Source: Thalassotalea agarivorans | GTDB taxonomy: Bacteria > Pseudomonadota > Gammaproteobacteria > Enterobacterales > Alteromonadaceae | Length of the DNA: 64,000 bases | Direction: 5' to 3' | Assembly (NCBI RefSeq): GCF_030295955.1 | Contig: NZ_AP027363.1 | Location: 992,001 to 1,056,000 of the forward strand | Part shown: positions 18,885 to 26,988 of the stretch, one piece after another | How positions within the stretch are numbered: the stretch's first letter is position 1 | Layout of the letters: each line of letters opens with the position of its first letter | Translations under genes and position numbers: made by a program | Notes under the pieces: model-generated | What the model saw: only the letters and a program-made list of their open reading frames with translations | The model's database searches: none | What the model was told of the DNA's origin: nothing

Positions 18885-19378
18885 GGCAATATCTAGACTT
18901 ATGTAAACGCATCGTTGAGCAGGGTGAGTGGGTTGAAAACAAACGCACAGGTATTCGCTGTTTAACCGTGATCAATGCTGAACTTGAATACGATGTTGCG
19001 AATAATAAATTTCCGTTGATTACCACACGAAAAAGTTATTACAAGGCAGCAATAGCTGAGTTACTTGGCTATCTTCGTGGTTATGACAATGCGGCACAAT
19101 TTAGGGCGATAGGCTGCAATACCTGGAACGCCAACGCCAACGATAATGAAGCATGGTTGAACAACCCTAATCGCAAGGGTGAAGATGATATGGGGCGCGT
19201 TTATGGCGTTCAAGGGCGTGCGTGGCAAAAGCCAGATGGCACGCCACTTGACCAACTTAAAAAAATCATCGACAACTTATCTAATGGAGTAGATGATCGT
19301 GGCGAAATCCTTAGTTTTTATAACCCTGGAGAATTTGAGTTAGGTTGTTTACGTCCTTGCATGCATACGCATACATAA
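18881..19378 (+). pseudogene. thyA: thyA, 5' fragment of the host thymidylate synthase, interrupted by the 20-kb element
   Basis: Codons 1-165 of a long-type (Vibrio-like) ThyA, starting within lgt's stop (ATGA). It reaches the catalytic Cys (C160, in [11 protein letters not shown]) and then meets a TAA supplied by the element at 19376-19378. The rest of the enzyme, including the dUMP-phosphate and folate-binding segments, resumes at 39611. Joining bases 18881-19376 to 39611-39966 gives an uninterrupted 283-codon gene, the expected family length. The fragment alone cannot form the active dimeric enzyme, but it is still positioned to be transcribed and translated behind lgt. Confidence 0.96.
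19371..19376. repeat. Left attachment core (attL), ATACAT
   Basis: First copy of the 6-bp direct repeat flanking the element; the crossover must lie in or next to it. It corresponds to thyA codons for His-Thr-His-Thr-Phe just after the active-site Cys. Confidence 0.9.
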
Positions 19379-19404
19379 TATAAGACTGGATTTCTGCACA
19401 ACTC
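19377..19404. repeat. Left terminal inverted repeat of the element
   Basis: Bases 19377-19404 match the reverse complement of 39576-39604 at most positions with one gap. The shared blocks are AATA, AAGAC and TGCACAAC. These are probable recombinase-binding arms next to the crossover site. Confidence 0.8.
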
Positions 19405-19707
19405 AGCGGTTAATAAGGATTATAACCTTTGTTTAGCTTTGTGCATAATTATTTTTGCACAATCTGTAAATTATCAACACTTTTCCTTCTTTTAATTTAA
19501 CGCACTAAAATATAAATGTTTTAATATTTGGTTATGTCCTGAAACAGTTTTGTACGTTAGATATTCTAATTTTCCCATATACAAGAAATATTTTAATAAA
19601 TCATTATTCATTGGTATCTACAAGCCGATTTTCACACCAAAATCTTTACAAAATTATCCCTAAAATTTCTATGTTTTAGAGAACAAGCCTGTAAACATGG
19701 AATTAAG
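19405..19707. other. Non-coding left end of the element
   Basis: About 300 AT-rich bases with no convincing gene. They contain further copies of the end motif: TTGTGCATAA at 19439-19448 and its inverse TTGCACAA at 19455-19462, so this is likely a regulatory or recombination region. Confidence 0.6.
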
Positions 19708-20034
19708 TTAATTTAGTATTGAAGTTAACTTCACTCTTTCTATTGAAACATCATTTTCTCCAGACTGAATAAGAATGTTGCCTAAAACTTGAGCTGTAAA
19801 ATGTGAACACCCATCTTCACCATTAATAGACAGGTGATAACAAGAGCCTGACACCTGCTCCCAAACCCAATAATTCCGGCATTCTGATAATGTGGGAGGT
19901 TTATCGGAGCCGGAGCTAAGTCGCCAAGAGTCTCCATCTAAGTAGCCACCGCGCCAACTGCTGAAGATTTTATAAAATGTATCAGCAGGTGTTGAAAACT
20001 TTAAAATTACCCAGCCTTGTGGTTTTACGATCAT
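19708..20034 (-). CDS. Hypothetical protein, last gene of the helicase operon
   Basis: A 108-aa soluble protein not recognised. It is rich in Trp, Ser and Gly, with no signal or membrane segment. It starts nine bases after the helicase stop on the same strand, so it is probably the third gene of the operon 21610-22128, 20044-21609, 19708-20034. It could be a small accessory protein of that helicase; function unknown. Confidence 0.65.
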   Translation of the reverse strand: MIVKPQGWVILKFSTPADTFYKIFSSWRGGYLDGDSWRLSSGSDKPPTLSECRNYWVWEQVSGSCYHLSINGEDGCSHFTAQVLGNILIQSGENDVSIERVKLTSILN

Positions 20035-20043
20035 GATTCAGCC

Positions 20044-21609
20044 TTAATTTAGTTTCTGATTAAGTTCGGCCAACTTAGCTTTGGCAGCTTGAGATATTAG
20101 GAAGGGTTCTATATCAGCAACTTTTAACGTTTCTTGACGATATTTTCCGACAATGCCCATCGACCATTTAGCCTTAGGTATATTAGTACCGCTTTGGCTC
20201 GAACTTGGCTCTTTATAACTTAACCCTTTAGCCTGTTTTCCTTCAGATTCATCTAAGTAATGACTCGACAGCATATTCTGGATTTGGCGATGAATATCTT
20301 CGACACTGTGGTGACCTACAGTAATTTCATGCTTCTCAGGTAAAACGTGCGTATTGTTCCTAGCTGCTTCAACAGATGTCAGCTCCTCCGCATCTGTAAC
20401 TACTTCTTCATCCATTTTTACGATTTGGACTTTAGCTACGTCATCAGGAATGTCTTGAACCATTCTCCTTGCGTAGCTCACCAGCTTAGGTTCTGCTGGC
20501 ATGAACATATATGCTTCTTGGTTAGGGGCATTTGTTTTTCTAAGAACACGGCCAAATATCTGGCGAAAGTACATTTCAGTTGTGATGTTTGTCAGGTTAC
20601 AGCAAACCTGTAAACGAGGAATGTTTGTACCCTCACTGACCATACCTACACTAATAAGCCATTCATCACTGCTTTTTCTAAAGTCTTTTATTCTATCAGA
20701 AGGTCTTGCCTCATTCGTTGTTACAACTACAGCACCTTTGTTGTAGTTTTTTATCATCAGTAGCTTAATTGCTTCGGCGTGCTCTATTGAAGATGCCACA
20801 ACCAAGCCCCCTGAATTACTGTTTATTTTTCTTAGCTCATTTAACTTAATAATAGCTCTAGAAAGCACTTGCTCATTTACGGTCTCATTCAAAACGATGT
20901 GGGAATATGATGTTGCCTTGGCCGTCAGTAACGTATTGAAGCTATTATATACTTTTTGTTTTTTAGTTCTGGTTACTACTATTTTATTGTTGTCTACGGC
21001 AATGACCTGAGGAACCCTACAAACGCCATCAGCTATTGCTTGTTTCAAACCGTAAACATAGTCACATTGAATCCTATTGTCTTCACAATAACTTGAAAGA
21101 GCTATTGGCAACGAGTCCGAGCGCCACGGTGTACCTGTTAACGCGATGCTGTAGGCTGCTTTCTCACGAATGATTTCGATGATCGGAGCGCCCCAAGCAT
21201 TTGCATCATGAGTTGAAGATCCTGCACAGTGATGAATTTCATCAAAGATCACGAACACCCTAAAACGATCAAATAACTTCCAAGTGTCATTATCGAGTGT
21301 GCCAAGTTTTTGGTAGGTGAATGCATCACCTAAAGAGCCTACTTTGCCATTAAACTCAGTTTTAAACTGTGTGGTGAGTTCATCACTAAAATCTGATGAT
21401 ACGATTGACGACGGTGAAAAACATAACACTAAGTCTATTAAACCAAGTTCATACATTTTTCGAGCTAACGTTGCCGCCATAATAGTTTTACCAGCTCCAG
21501 GTGTTGCGAGCGCTAGGAAGTGTTTTTTAAAATCACTGGAATCTGTTGAACTGGTAAATTTTGAAATTGCTGAGTTAATACAATCAGACTGCCAACTTCT
21601 TAATTTCAT
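20044..21609 (-). CDS. SF2 DEAD/DEAH-box (type III restriction-like) helicase
   Basis: 521 aa. Helicase motifs in order: Walker A TPGAGKT (36-42), motif II DEIH (123-126), motif III LTGTPWRSDS (157-166), and motifs V/VI SEGTNIPRL and QIFGRVLRK in the second RecA domain. No nuclease or methylase domain is visible, and the C-terminal 100 residues are not recognised. The length and motifs resemble phage- and island-encoded DEAD/DEAH helicases of the UvsW/ResIII type. Its start abuts the stop of the upstream 172-aa gene. Likely DNA unwinding or translocation in defence or element biology; exact role unknown. Confidence 0.87.
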   Translation of the reverse strand: MKLRSWQSDCINSAISKFTSSTDSSDFKKHFLALATPGAGKTIMAATLARKMYELGLIDLVLCFSPSSIVSSDFSDELTTQFKTEFNGKVGSLGDAFTYQKLGTLDNDTWKLFDRFRVFVIFDEIHHCAGSSTHDANAWGAPIIEIIREKAAYSIALTGTPWRSDSLPIALSSYCEDNRIQCDYVYGLKQAIADGVCRVPQVIAVDNNKIVVTRTKKQKVYNSFNTLLTAKATSYSHIVLNETVNEQVLSRAIIKLNELRKINSNSGGLVVASSIEHAEAIKLLMIKNYNKGAVVVTTNEARPSDRIKDFRKSSDEWLISVGMVSEGTNIPRLQVCCNLTNITTEMYFRQIFGRVLRKTNAPNQEAYMFMPAEPKLVSYARRMVQDIPDDVAKVQIVKMDEEVVTDAEELTSVEAARNNTHVLPEKHEITVGHHSVEDIHRQIQNMLSSHYLDESEGKQAKGLSYKEPSSSQSGTNIPKAKWSMGIVGKYRQETLKVADIEPFLISQAAKAKLAELNQKLN

Positions 21610-22128
21610 TTATTTTTTCTCTTTTAACTTTTTTAAAATCTCTTCAGTTGCAGCTATTTTCCCTTTTAAAATATGCTTCTGCTCTTTTGTAGAATGGATA
21701 AATTCTTTGAACTCGTCAGATAATTCTGGGTGTTGCTGTTTTAAATTTAGAAACGAATCTAGTGCCCCCATACATTGCAAAAGATCAGCATTTAACATGC
21801 TCAAATCAGAGTAGAGCGACTTAATTGTCTCACTCAATTTTCTGTTAGGTTCTTTAACAGATTGCTTTATTTCTTCGGCTATTATTGCTGGATCAAAAAC
21901 TTCTGTTTTTGTGAAGCGACTCTCTTTTCCATTACTTGCGGTCTTTTTAATTAACCAGCCCTGTTTTACTAATTTATGTAAGTCATCATAAATAAATTGC
22001 CTAACCTTTTGACTATCCAACTCTTCATCACACATCAAAGCAAGATAGGCTGTTCGAATTTCAGTGACTGAAAAGCGATTAATGTTTTTCATGCAAATAA
22101 TTTGTTTTAATAAAGAGTCAATCTTCAT
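21610..22128 (-). CDS. Hypothetical protein with winged-helix-like N-terminus and C-terminal coiled coil, paired with the helicase
   Basis: 172 aa. The first 65 residues read like a small winged-helix module (a helical start, then KLVKQGWLIKKTASNGKE), and residues 120-172 are strongly predicted by eye to be coiled coil, ending in Lys/Glu repeats. It abuts the helicase start exactly (stop at 21610-21612, ATG at 21607-21609), so the two are probably a translationally coupled pair. Not recognised as any named family. Confidence 0.72.
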   Translation of the reverse strand: MKIDSLLKQIICMKNINRFSVTEIRTAYLALMCDEELDSQKVRQFIYDDLHKLVKQGWLIKKTASNGKESRFTKTEVFDPAIIAEEIKQSVKEPNRKLSETIKSLYSDLSMLNADLLQCMGALDSFLNLKQQHPELSDEFKEFIHSTKEQKHILKGKIAATEEILKKLKEKK

Positions 22129-22249
22129 GAGTTGTTTTTACTTTTAAAGTTATTTAATTTACCTCTAAGGTAAAATTTTTGACATTATAGGTTATGGGTT
22201 AAACGTCTGCAATATGAGACCATTTTTCTTTTATCTGTGGACTGAATAA

Positions 22250-22498
22250 ATGAAGCCTATAGAAAAGTTAATTGGGCTAAACATTAAGTTAGAAAGGACT
22301 AAACGTTCTCTATCCCAAATAGAAGTTGCAAACACTTTAGGTGTTGAATCCAGTTATTTAAGTAGAATTGAAAGCGGTACAAAAGGGGTTTCACTGGAGA
22401 AAGTTTATGAAATTATTCATGTTTTAGGTTGTAGAGCTTGTGACATATTCCCTGAATCAAACGAAGTAGAAACACAATTTAATCGTACAGAACAATAA
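22250..22498 (+). CDS. XRE-family helix-turn-helix regulator
   Basis: An 82-aa Cro/CI-type HTH protein with the motif SLSQIEVANTLGVESSYLSR (residues 20-39). It is divergent from the helicase operon across 121 bases, so it probably controls that shared promoter region and itself. The C-terminal tail (about 20 residues) is polar. There is no second domain. Confidence 0.88.
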   Translation: MKPIEKLIGLNIKLERTKRSLSQIEVANTLGVESSYLSRIESGTKGVSLEKVYEIIHVLGCRACDIFPESNEVETQFNRTEQ

Positions 22499-22628
22499 TC
22501 TTCTCCAAACAATAGGGATAGAAGTATTAAGGGTATTGAAATGAAAAATATCCAGATCAATCAATAGAGAAAATAGCTAATACGGCAAATATAATCAGGC
22601 AAGCGCTGAGTATAGGAATTAAATGATT

Positions 22629-23351
22629 ATGGATGAGGTTAAAGGAAAACTGTTAAAAGCTAATGAGGATGGCAACTTTTTTGAGTTCATCCAAGAAATT
22701 TATTATCAGGACAGAAAAGATAAAAAGCTTCTAGCTAGTGCATTGGCTGAATTGCATAATGATGGGGATTTGAACCTTGTAGGGTTATTTAAGAACTTTA
22801 ATAACACACCTGAAAATCATGATTTCTTTTCTGTACGACGAATTTTCGAAGAAGTTCTACCTTATTTAAACTCTCCAGTACAAGACATCGCAGACTGCGT
22901 TAAACACCTTACACTAGAAGCAGGCCAAGATATGGCCGCATATATGCTTTTGGCTCCTTTTAAAGAGTTCTGTATAAAAGATGACGATAGAGCCAAAGCA
23001 CTTCTTGATATCGCTTTAACCAATATTGATGAAGATTTTGATCATTTATCTACTGCGATTGAGGCAGGAGCCAGTAAAGATGAAGTTGCTTACGTTAATC
23101 AAGCTGTTGAACTCCTTGCTCACAAAAATGAATTAGTCATACAAAGAGCTATTTTTGCACTAGGAAGAATTAACTACCAAGACAAAACGCTTTTGGAGCC
23201 AGTAGCGGTGGCTATCAAAAAATCATCTGAATCTTCTCCAACTGATATTATTGTGGCTACATCAATGAGAGCGCTGTTTGCTGTTGTATCTCAGTCTGAT
23301 GAGCTAGAGGGTTTATTCTTAGATTTTTTAGACAGTCATACAGATCAATGA
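22629..23351 (+). CDS. Hypothetical helical-repeat (HEAT-like) protein, possibly truncated
   Basis: About 240 aa, Asp/Glu-rich, with alternating amphipathic helices resembling HEAT repeats (for instance around ELVIQRAIFALGRINYQDKT). Start is uncertain between the ATGs at 22623 and 22629. It ends abruptly, and the next bases hold short decayed reading frames, so it may be the N-terminal part of a once longer protein. No function assigned. Confidence 0.6.
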   Translation: MDEVKGKLLKANEDGNFFEFIQEIYYQDRKDKKLLASALAELHNDGDLNLVGLFKNFNNTPENHDFFSVRRIFEEVLPYLNSPVQDIADCVKHLTLEAGQDMAAYMLLAPFKEFCIKDDDRAKALLDIALTNIDEDFDHLSTAIEAGASKDEVAYVNQAVELLAHKNELVIQRAIFALGRINYQDKTLLEPVAVAIKKSSESSPTDIIVATSMRALFAVVSQSDELEGLFLDFLDSHTDQ

Positions 23352-23572
23352 GTGTGACCAATCCAACAAAGTTTATGACATGACGGCTTTTAAATTTTCT
23401 TTTTGGCCGATTATTTTAACAGGCTGTAGGCATTACAGGTTACCTGTACCGATGCATTTCATCATCGATATTTATAAGCAAAGAACAGCAGGTCAAACTG
23501 AACTAGAAGGTGATATTAATGAATGATCACAAAGTAGTGAGAACGTTTCCCTAGTTGGACAAGGGGGGGGCA

Positions 23573-24055
23573 ATAAAACCCTGCTTTACTTGGTAAGACG
23601 TTACGTTTTAAAAGTAGTTTTCGATGTTGAGCAAGTGCCCAATGTTAAGCTTCATCGAGGTAAATTAACCGTTACTCTGAAAAAAGATTGTGATGATCGG
23701 GTGGTTAAAGTTAAGGCACTTTTAGACCGTTGGTATGCACGAAAAGCAGAAACTATTTTTTATGAAAGACTACAAGCTATGCTGCCTAAAGCATCATGGG
23801 TAACGGGCTTTCCGCGATTTCGAATAATGGCGATGACTAAATAATTGGGGAAGCTGCTCAACTAAGGGAAACTTGATGCTCAACCCTCATCTTGTTAAAG
23901 CCCCAAAAGAGTGTATAGATTACGTGATTCTGCACGAGCTTTGCCATATTACTGAGCACAATCATTGCGACAAATTCTGGCGCTTATTAACGCAAGTAAT
24001 GCCTCACAGGAAAGAAGTGAAAGCAAAACTAGATGACATGGCGGAGTGTATTTGA
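23573..24055 (+). pseudogene. DUF45/YgjP-like zinc metallopeptidase, frameshifted remnant
   Basis: Two adjacent frames reconstruct one DUF45 (M48-like) protein. The first ends at a TAA (23842-23844) right after MAMTK. Shifting frame by one base gives WGSCSTKGNLMLNP, which leads into the second part with KAPKECIDYVILHELCHITE (zinc motif HELCH) and FWRLLTQVMPHRK. The family consensus at the break is an uninterrupted MKxxWGSC, so one inserted base and a C-to-T change inactivated it. The N-terminal region is also missing. DUF45 proteases commonly accompany type I restriction-modification genes, which suggests a lost neighbour. Confidence 0.85.
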
Positions 24056-24162
24056 ATGAGTAAATATGTCTATTAGAGAAGTCTTCAAAGCTAATTTATA
24101 AGCTTTTCTATTTAGGGAAAAGGATAAACTAAATTCAAGCCGCCCAGTCAATAAACGAATTA

Positions 24163-24552
24163 TTAGGTGTCTAAAGATTTCATAATGCCGCATTGCTCAA
24201 CTGTATTGCCTTTGGAGCAAGCTTTTTCCATAATTTGAAGCTCACTCTTTAAAGCTTTCATTTCTTTGATGCGCTTATTGACTAATGCTAGTTGATTACT
24301 AATCAAGTTATTCACTGATGAGCAACTTTCTCCTGGCTTATTTTTAAGTTCAACTAGGGTTTTAACATCTGACAACGGAATATCGAGGCTTCGACAATGC
24401 TTTACGAACTCTAACTCTTTCAGAGCTTTTTCATCATATAGCCGAAAATTTCCTTCGCTACGGCTCGGCGGATTAAGTAGCCCTTCTTTTTCGTAATACC
24501 TAATTGTTTGTATTGAACAGCCAGATACCTTGGCTAGTTGACCTATTTTCAT
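24163..24552 (-). CDS. MerR-family metal-responsive regulator (CadR/PbrR-like)
   Basis: A 129-aa MerR protein. It has an N-terminal winged HTH (MKIGQLAKVSGCSIQTIRYY), a dimerisation helix, and three cysteines where CadR/PbrR regulators bind Cd(II), Pb(II) or Zn(II): one in GESCSSVN, one in KACSKGN and one in EQCGIM. MerR-type activators untwist promoters with overlong spacers, and exactly such a promoter lies between it and the divergent CDF gene. It likely induces the efflux cluster in response to divalent soft metals. Confidence 0.92.
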   Translation of the reverse strand: MKIGQLAKVSGCSIQTIRYYEKEGLLNPPSRSEGNFRLYDEKALKELEFVKHCRSLDIPLSDVKTLVELKNKPGESCSSVNNLISNQLALVNKRIKEMKALKSELQIMEKACSKGNTVEQCGIMKSLDT

Positions 24553-24569
24553 AGTAATTCAATTTTAGC

Positions 24570-24600
24570 TTGACCCTATAGCAACTATAGAGTCTATGAT
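24570..24600 (+). promoter_or_regulatory. MerR-type promoter/operator of the metal-efflux cluster
   Basis: TTGACC (24570-24575) and TATGAT (24595-24600) are separated by a 19-bp spacer, the overlong spacing diagnostic of MerR-activated promoters. The spacer region carries the dyad ACCCTATAG (24573-24581) / CTATAGAGT (24585-24593). It lies between the divergent merR gene and the first transporter. Confidence 0.9.
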
Positions 24601-24631
24601 TTAACTATACAAGCTAATAGGAGTTTGAAAT

Positions 24632-25288
24632 ATGAGCGGTTGTGGTTGCGAAGTCGAATTAAAAAATACAGAACAAAAGCATGTGCTTTATTGGTTGCTT
24701 GGTATCAATGCCCTTATGTTTTTTGTAGAGATTACCGTCGGTTTATATGCAAATTCGACAGCATTGATAGCAGACTCAATGGATATGCTTGCTGATGCTA
24801 TTGTCTATGGCATTGCTTTGTATGCCGTGAGCAGAACTCTAAAGCATAAAACCAATGCAGCCCTTATCAGTGGTTACTTTCAGCTAACGCTCGGATTACT
24901 GATAATCTTTGACATAGTAAGAAGAATAGTCGGAGAAGGTGAGCCTCACTCTTGGTTCATGATCGGCTATGGGTTTGTAGCATTAATAGCAAACGTCATC
25001 TGTTTAGTTTTAATAAGAAAGCATAACAATGGTGAAGTGCATATGCGTGCAAGTTGGATATTTTCAGCCAACGATGTGATTGCAAATATGGGCGTTATTG
25101 CTGCTGGTGTATTGGTGATGCTGCTTGATACTCGCTGGCCTGACATTGTGATTGGTAGTGTGATTGCAACCCTAATTCTAAGAGGGGCTTATCTAATTAT
25201 TACGGATGCGAAGAAAGAGCTTAGCAAGGCAGAGTCAACAAGCGAAAACAATAGCTGTAGTGGAAGTAAATCCAAATCATGTTCTTAA
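24632..25288 (+). CDS. Cation diffusion facilitator (CDF), short form
   Basis: A 218-aa membrane protein with about six helices. Metal-site motifs of CDF antiporters are present: NSTALIADSMDMLADA in helix 2 and SANDVIANMG in helix 5. It has no long cytoplasmic domain; instead the C-terminus has clustered cysteines (NSCSGSKSKSCS) and the N-terminus has MSGCGCEVE, possible soft-metal ligands. It exports divalent metal ions from the cytoplasm by proton exchange. First gene downstream of the MerR-type promoter. Confidence 0.9.
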   Translation: MSGCGCEVELKNTEQKHVLYWLLGINALMFFVEITVGLYANSTALIADSMDMLADAIVYGIALYAVSRTLKHKTNAALISGYFQLTLGLLIIFDIVRRIVGEGEPHSWFMIGYGFVALIANVICLVLIRKHNNGEVHMRASWIFSANDVIANMGVIAAGVLVMLLDTRWPDIVIGSVIATLILRGAYLIITDAKKELSKAESTSENNSCSGSKSKSCS

Positions 25289-25300
25289 AGGGAATTGATA

Positions 25301-26041
25301 ATGAGTGCTAATTATTTAGAGAAAACACAAATATTGGATTTTGATAATCACACCATCCAATCACTAATAGCGGAGCGAGATTGGCAAGCTTTAGATGATT
25401 ACAACAAGATAGGTGCTGCTTACTCTTTTGTTAAAGACGAAATTCAGTTCGGCTATAACCGCAGTGATGATATTTCAGCAAGTGAAGTTTTAGCTGATGG
25501 CTATGGTCAGTGTAATACCAAGGGTAACTTGTTGATGGCTCTGCTACGGGCGCTCGGTATTCAATGTCGGTTTCATGGGTTCACTATCGAACAACAGCTC
25601 CAAAAAGGTGCTATTCCCGCTTACGTGTTTTGGCTTGCGCCTAAATATATTATCCATAGCTGGGTTGAAGTCCTTTTTGATGGTGTATGGATCAACTTAG
25701 AAGGTTTTATCCTCGACCAGGATTATCTAAGCTCAGTTCAAGCTAAATTCAGTCAAGATAAAGGTAGTTTCTGTGGATATGGTATCGCAACCACTTGTTT
25801 GGAGAATCCTCAGACAGAATGGACGGGAAAAAACACATACATTCAAAAGGAAGGCATTCATGATGACTTTGGTTTATACAACTCGCCAGATGAATTTTAC
25901 AGCGAGAAAGGCACCAATCTGTCAGGCGTAAAGCGCTGGTTATATCAGTCGGTGATTCGTCATCTTATAAACATGAATGTTAATCGCTTGAGAAAAGCTA
26001 GCAACCAAAGTAGAGGTAAAAATGCACAGCCACAATCATAG
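25301..26041 (+). CDS. Transglutaminase-like protein inside a metal-efflux operon
   Basis: The start was set at the ATG at 25301, with RBS AAAGGGA upstream; 246 aa. A transglutaminase-like fold is indicated by a Cys in GYGQCNTKGNLLMALLRALG, a His in YIIHSWVEV and an acidic residue in WINLEGFILD, together the Cys-His-Asp/Glu triad region. No signal peptide is visible, so it is probably cytoplasmic. It follows the CDF gene by 12 bases and overlaps the next CDF gene by 20 bases, so it is expressed with them. Its role beside the transporters is unknown; peptide cleavage or thiol-peptide synthesis are possibilities. Confidence 0.8.
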   Translation: MSANYLEKTQILDFDNHTIQSLIAERDWQALDDYNKIGAAYSFVKDEIQFGYNRSDDISASEVLADGYGQCNTKGNLLMALLRALGIQCRFHGFTIEQQLQKGAIPAYVFWLAPKYIIHSWVEVLFDGVWINLEGFILDQDYLSSVQAKFSQDKGSFCGYGIATTCLENPQTEWTGKNTYIQKEGIHDDFGLYNSPDEFYSEKGTNLSGVKRWLYQSVIRHLINMNVNRLRKASNQSRGKNAQPQS

Positions 26042-26909
26042 CCACCACCATGCACATGATAAAAATGAGCGCATTGGTTGGACATTTTTTCTAAATGTTA
26101 CTTTTACCATCATTGAATTCATCGGCGGCTGGCTAACCAATAGTACGGCAATCATGGCTGACGCAGTTCATGATTTAGGTGACAGCATATCCATCGGTTT
26201 TGCTTGGTTGTTGAGCCACTTTTCAGATAAACAAGCATCTTCGACGTACAGCTACGGTTATAAGCGCTTGTCACTGTTTGGTGCCTTAATCAATAGCGTT
26301 GTTTTAATTGCTGGCTCTATCTTTATTTTGGTTGAGGCAATTCCTCGATTATCTAACCCAGAAATGCCAATGGTAGAGGGAATGCTAGGATTGGCGCTAC
26401 TTGGGGTTACAGTAAATGGTTATGCCGTATATAAACTTAAGGCGGGAACCACATTAAACGAAAAGGTATTAACATGGCATCTATTAGAAGATGTCCTTGG
26501 CTGGGTTGCTGTCCTTATCGTATCAATTATCTTGATGTTTGTGGATTGGCCTGTTTTAGATCCATTACTATCTATCGCTTTTACGTTGTTTATTCTGTTT
26601 AACGTTCTAAAAAATTTAAAGGCTACGTTAGCATTATTTTTACAAGCGTCACCTGATAAAGAAACACAAGACAAGATAACTAAAGCCTTACTTTCTAAAC
26701 CTGAAGTGAGAGAAGTGCATCACTTGCACTATTGGTCTTTAGATGGTGAAAGTCATGTGCTAACAGCGCACCTTGTTTTGAATGCGCCGTACGATGTACC
26801 TAAGTTACAATCACTCAAGCAAGTAATTTCTGAAGACTTACGCGGTTTTGATTTGTCGCATACCACCATTGAGTTTGAATTTCCCAATGAAGTTTGCAGA
26901 GATGAATAA
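26022..26909 (+). CDS. CDF-family cation efflux protein (CzcD-like)
   Basis: 295 aa with a His-rich start (HSHNHSHHHAHD), six helices with NSTAIMADAVHDLGDS in helix 2, and HLLEDVLGWVAVL in helix 5 (HxxxD site), plus a C-terminal cytoplasmic metal-sensing domain (REVHHLHYWSLDGE). This is the classic CzcD arrangement for Zn/Cd/Co export. The ATG overlaps the preceding gene by 20 bases. Confidence 0.94.
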   Translation: MHSHNHSHHHAHDKNERIGWTFFLNVTFTIIEFIGGWLTNSTAIMADAVHDLGDSISIGFAWLLSHFSDKQASSTYSYGYKRLSLFGALINSVVLIAGSIFILVEAIPRLSNPEMPMVEGMLGLALLGVTVNGYAVYKLKAGTTLNEKVLTWHLLEDVLGWVAVLIVSIILMFVDWPVLDPLLSIAFTLFILFNVLKNLKATLALFLQASPDKETQDKITKALLSKPEVREVHHLHYWSLDGESHVLTAHLVLNAPYDVPKLQSLKQVISEDLRGFDLSHTTIEFEFPNEVCRDE

Positions 26910-26988
26910 CATTTACACTTATTAACTGGCTTAGATTTGTACTCAGAAACTTGTTATATTACCTACGTCTAACGAAGAGAATAGAATA

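Noticed and set aside
23453-23524. Short open frame starting MHFIIDIYKQRTAG
   Set aside because: Only 23 codons, no RBS and no match I recognise; probably part of the decayed region before the DUF45 remnant.
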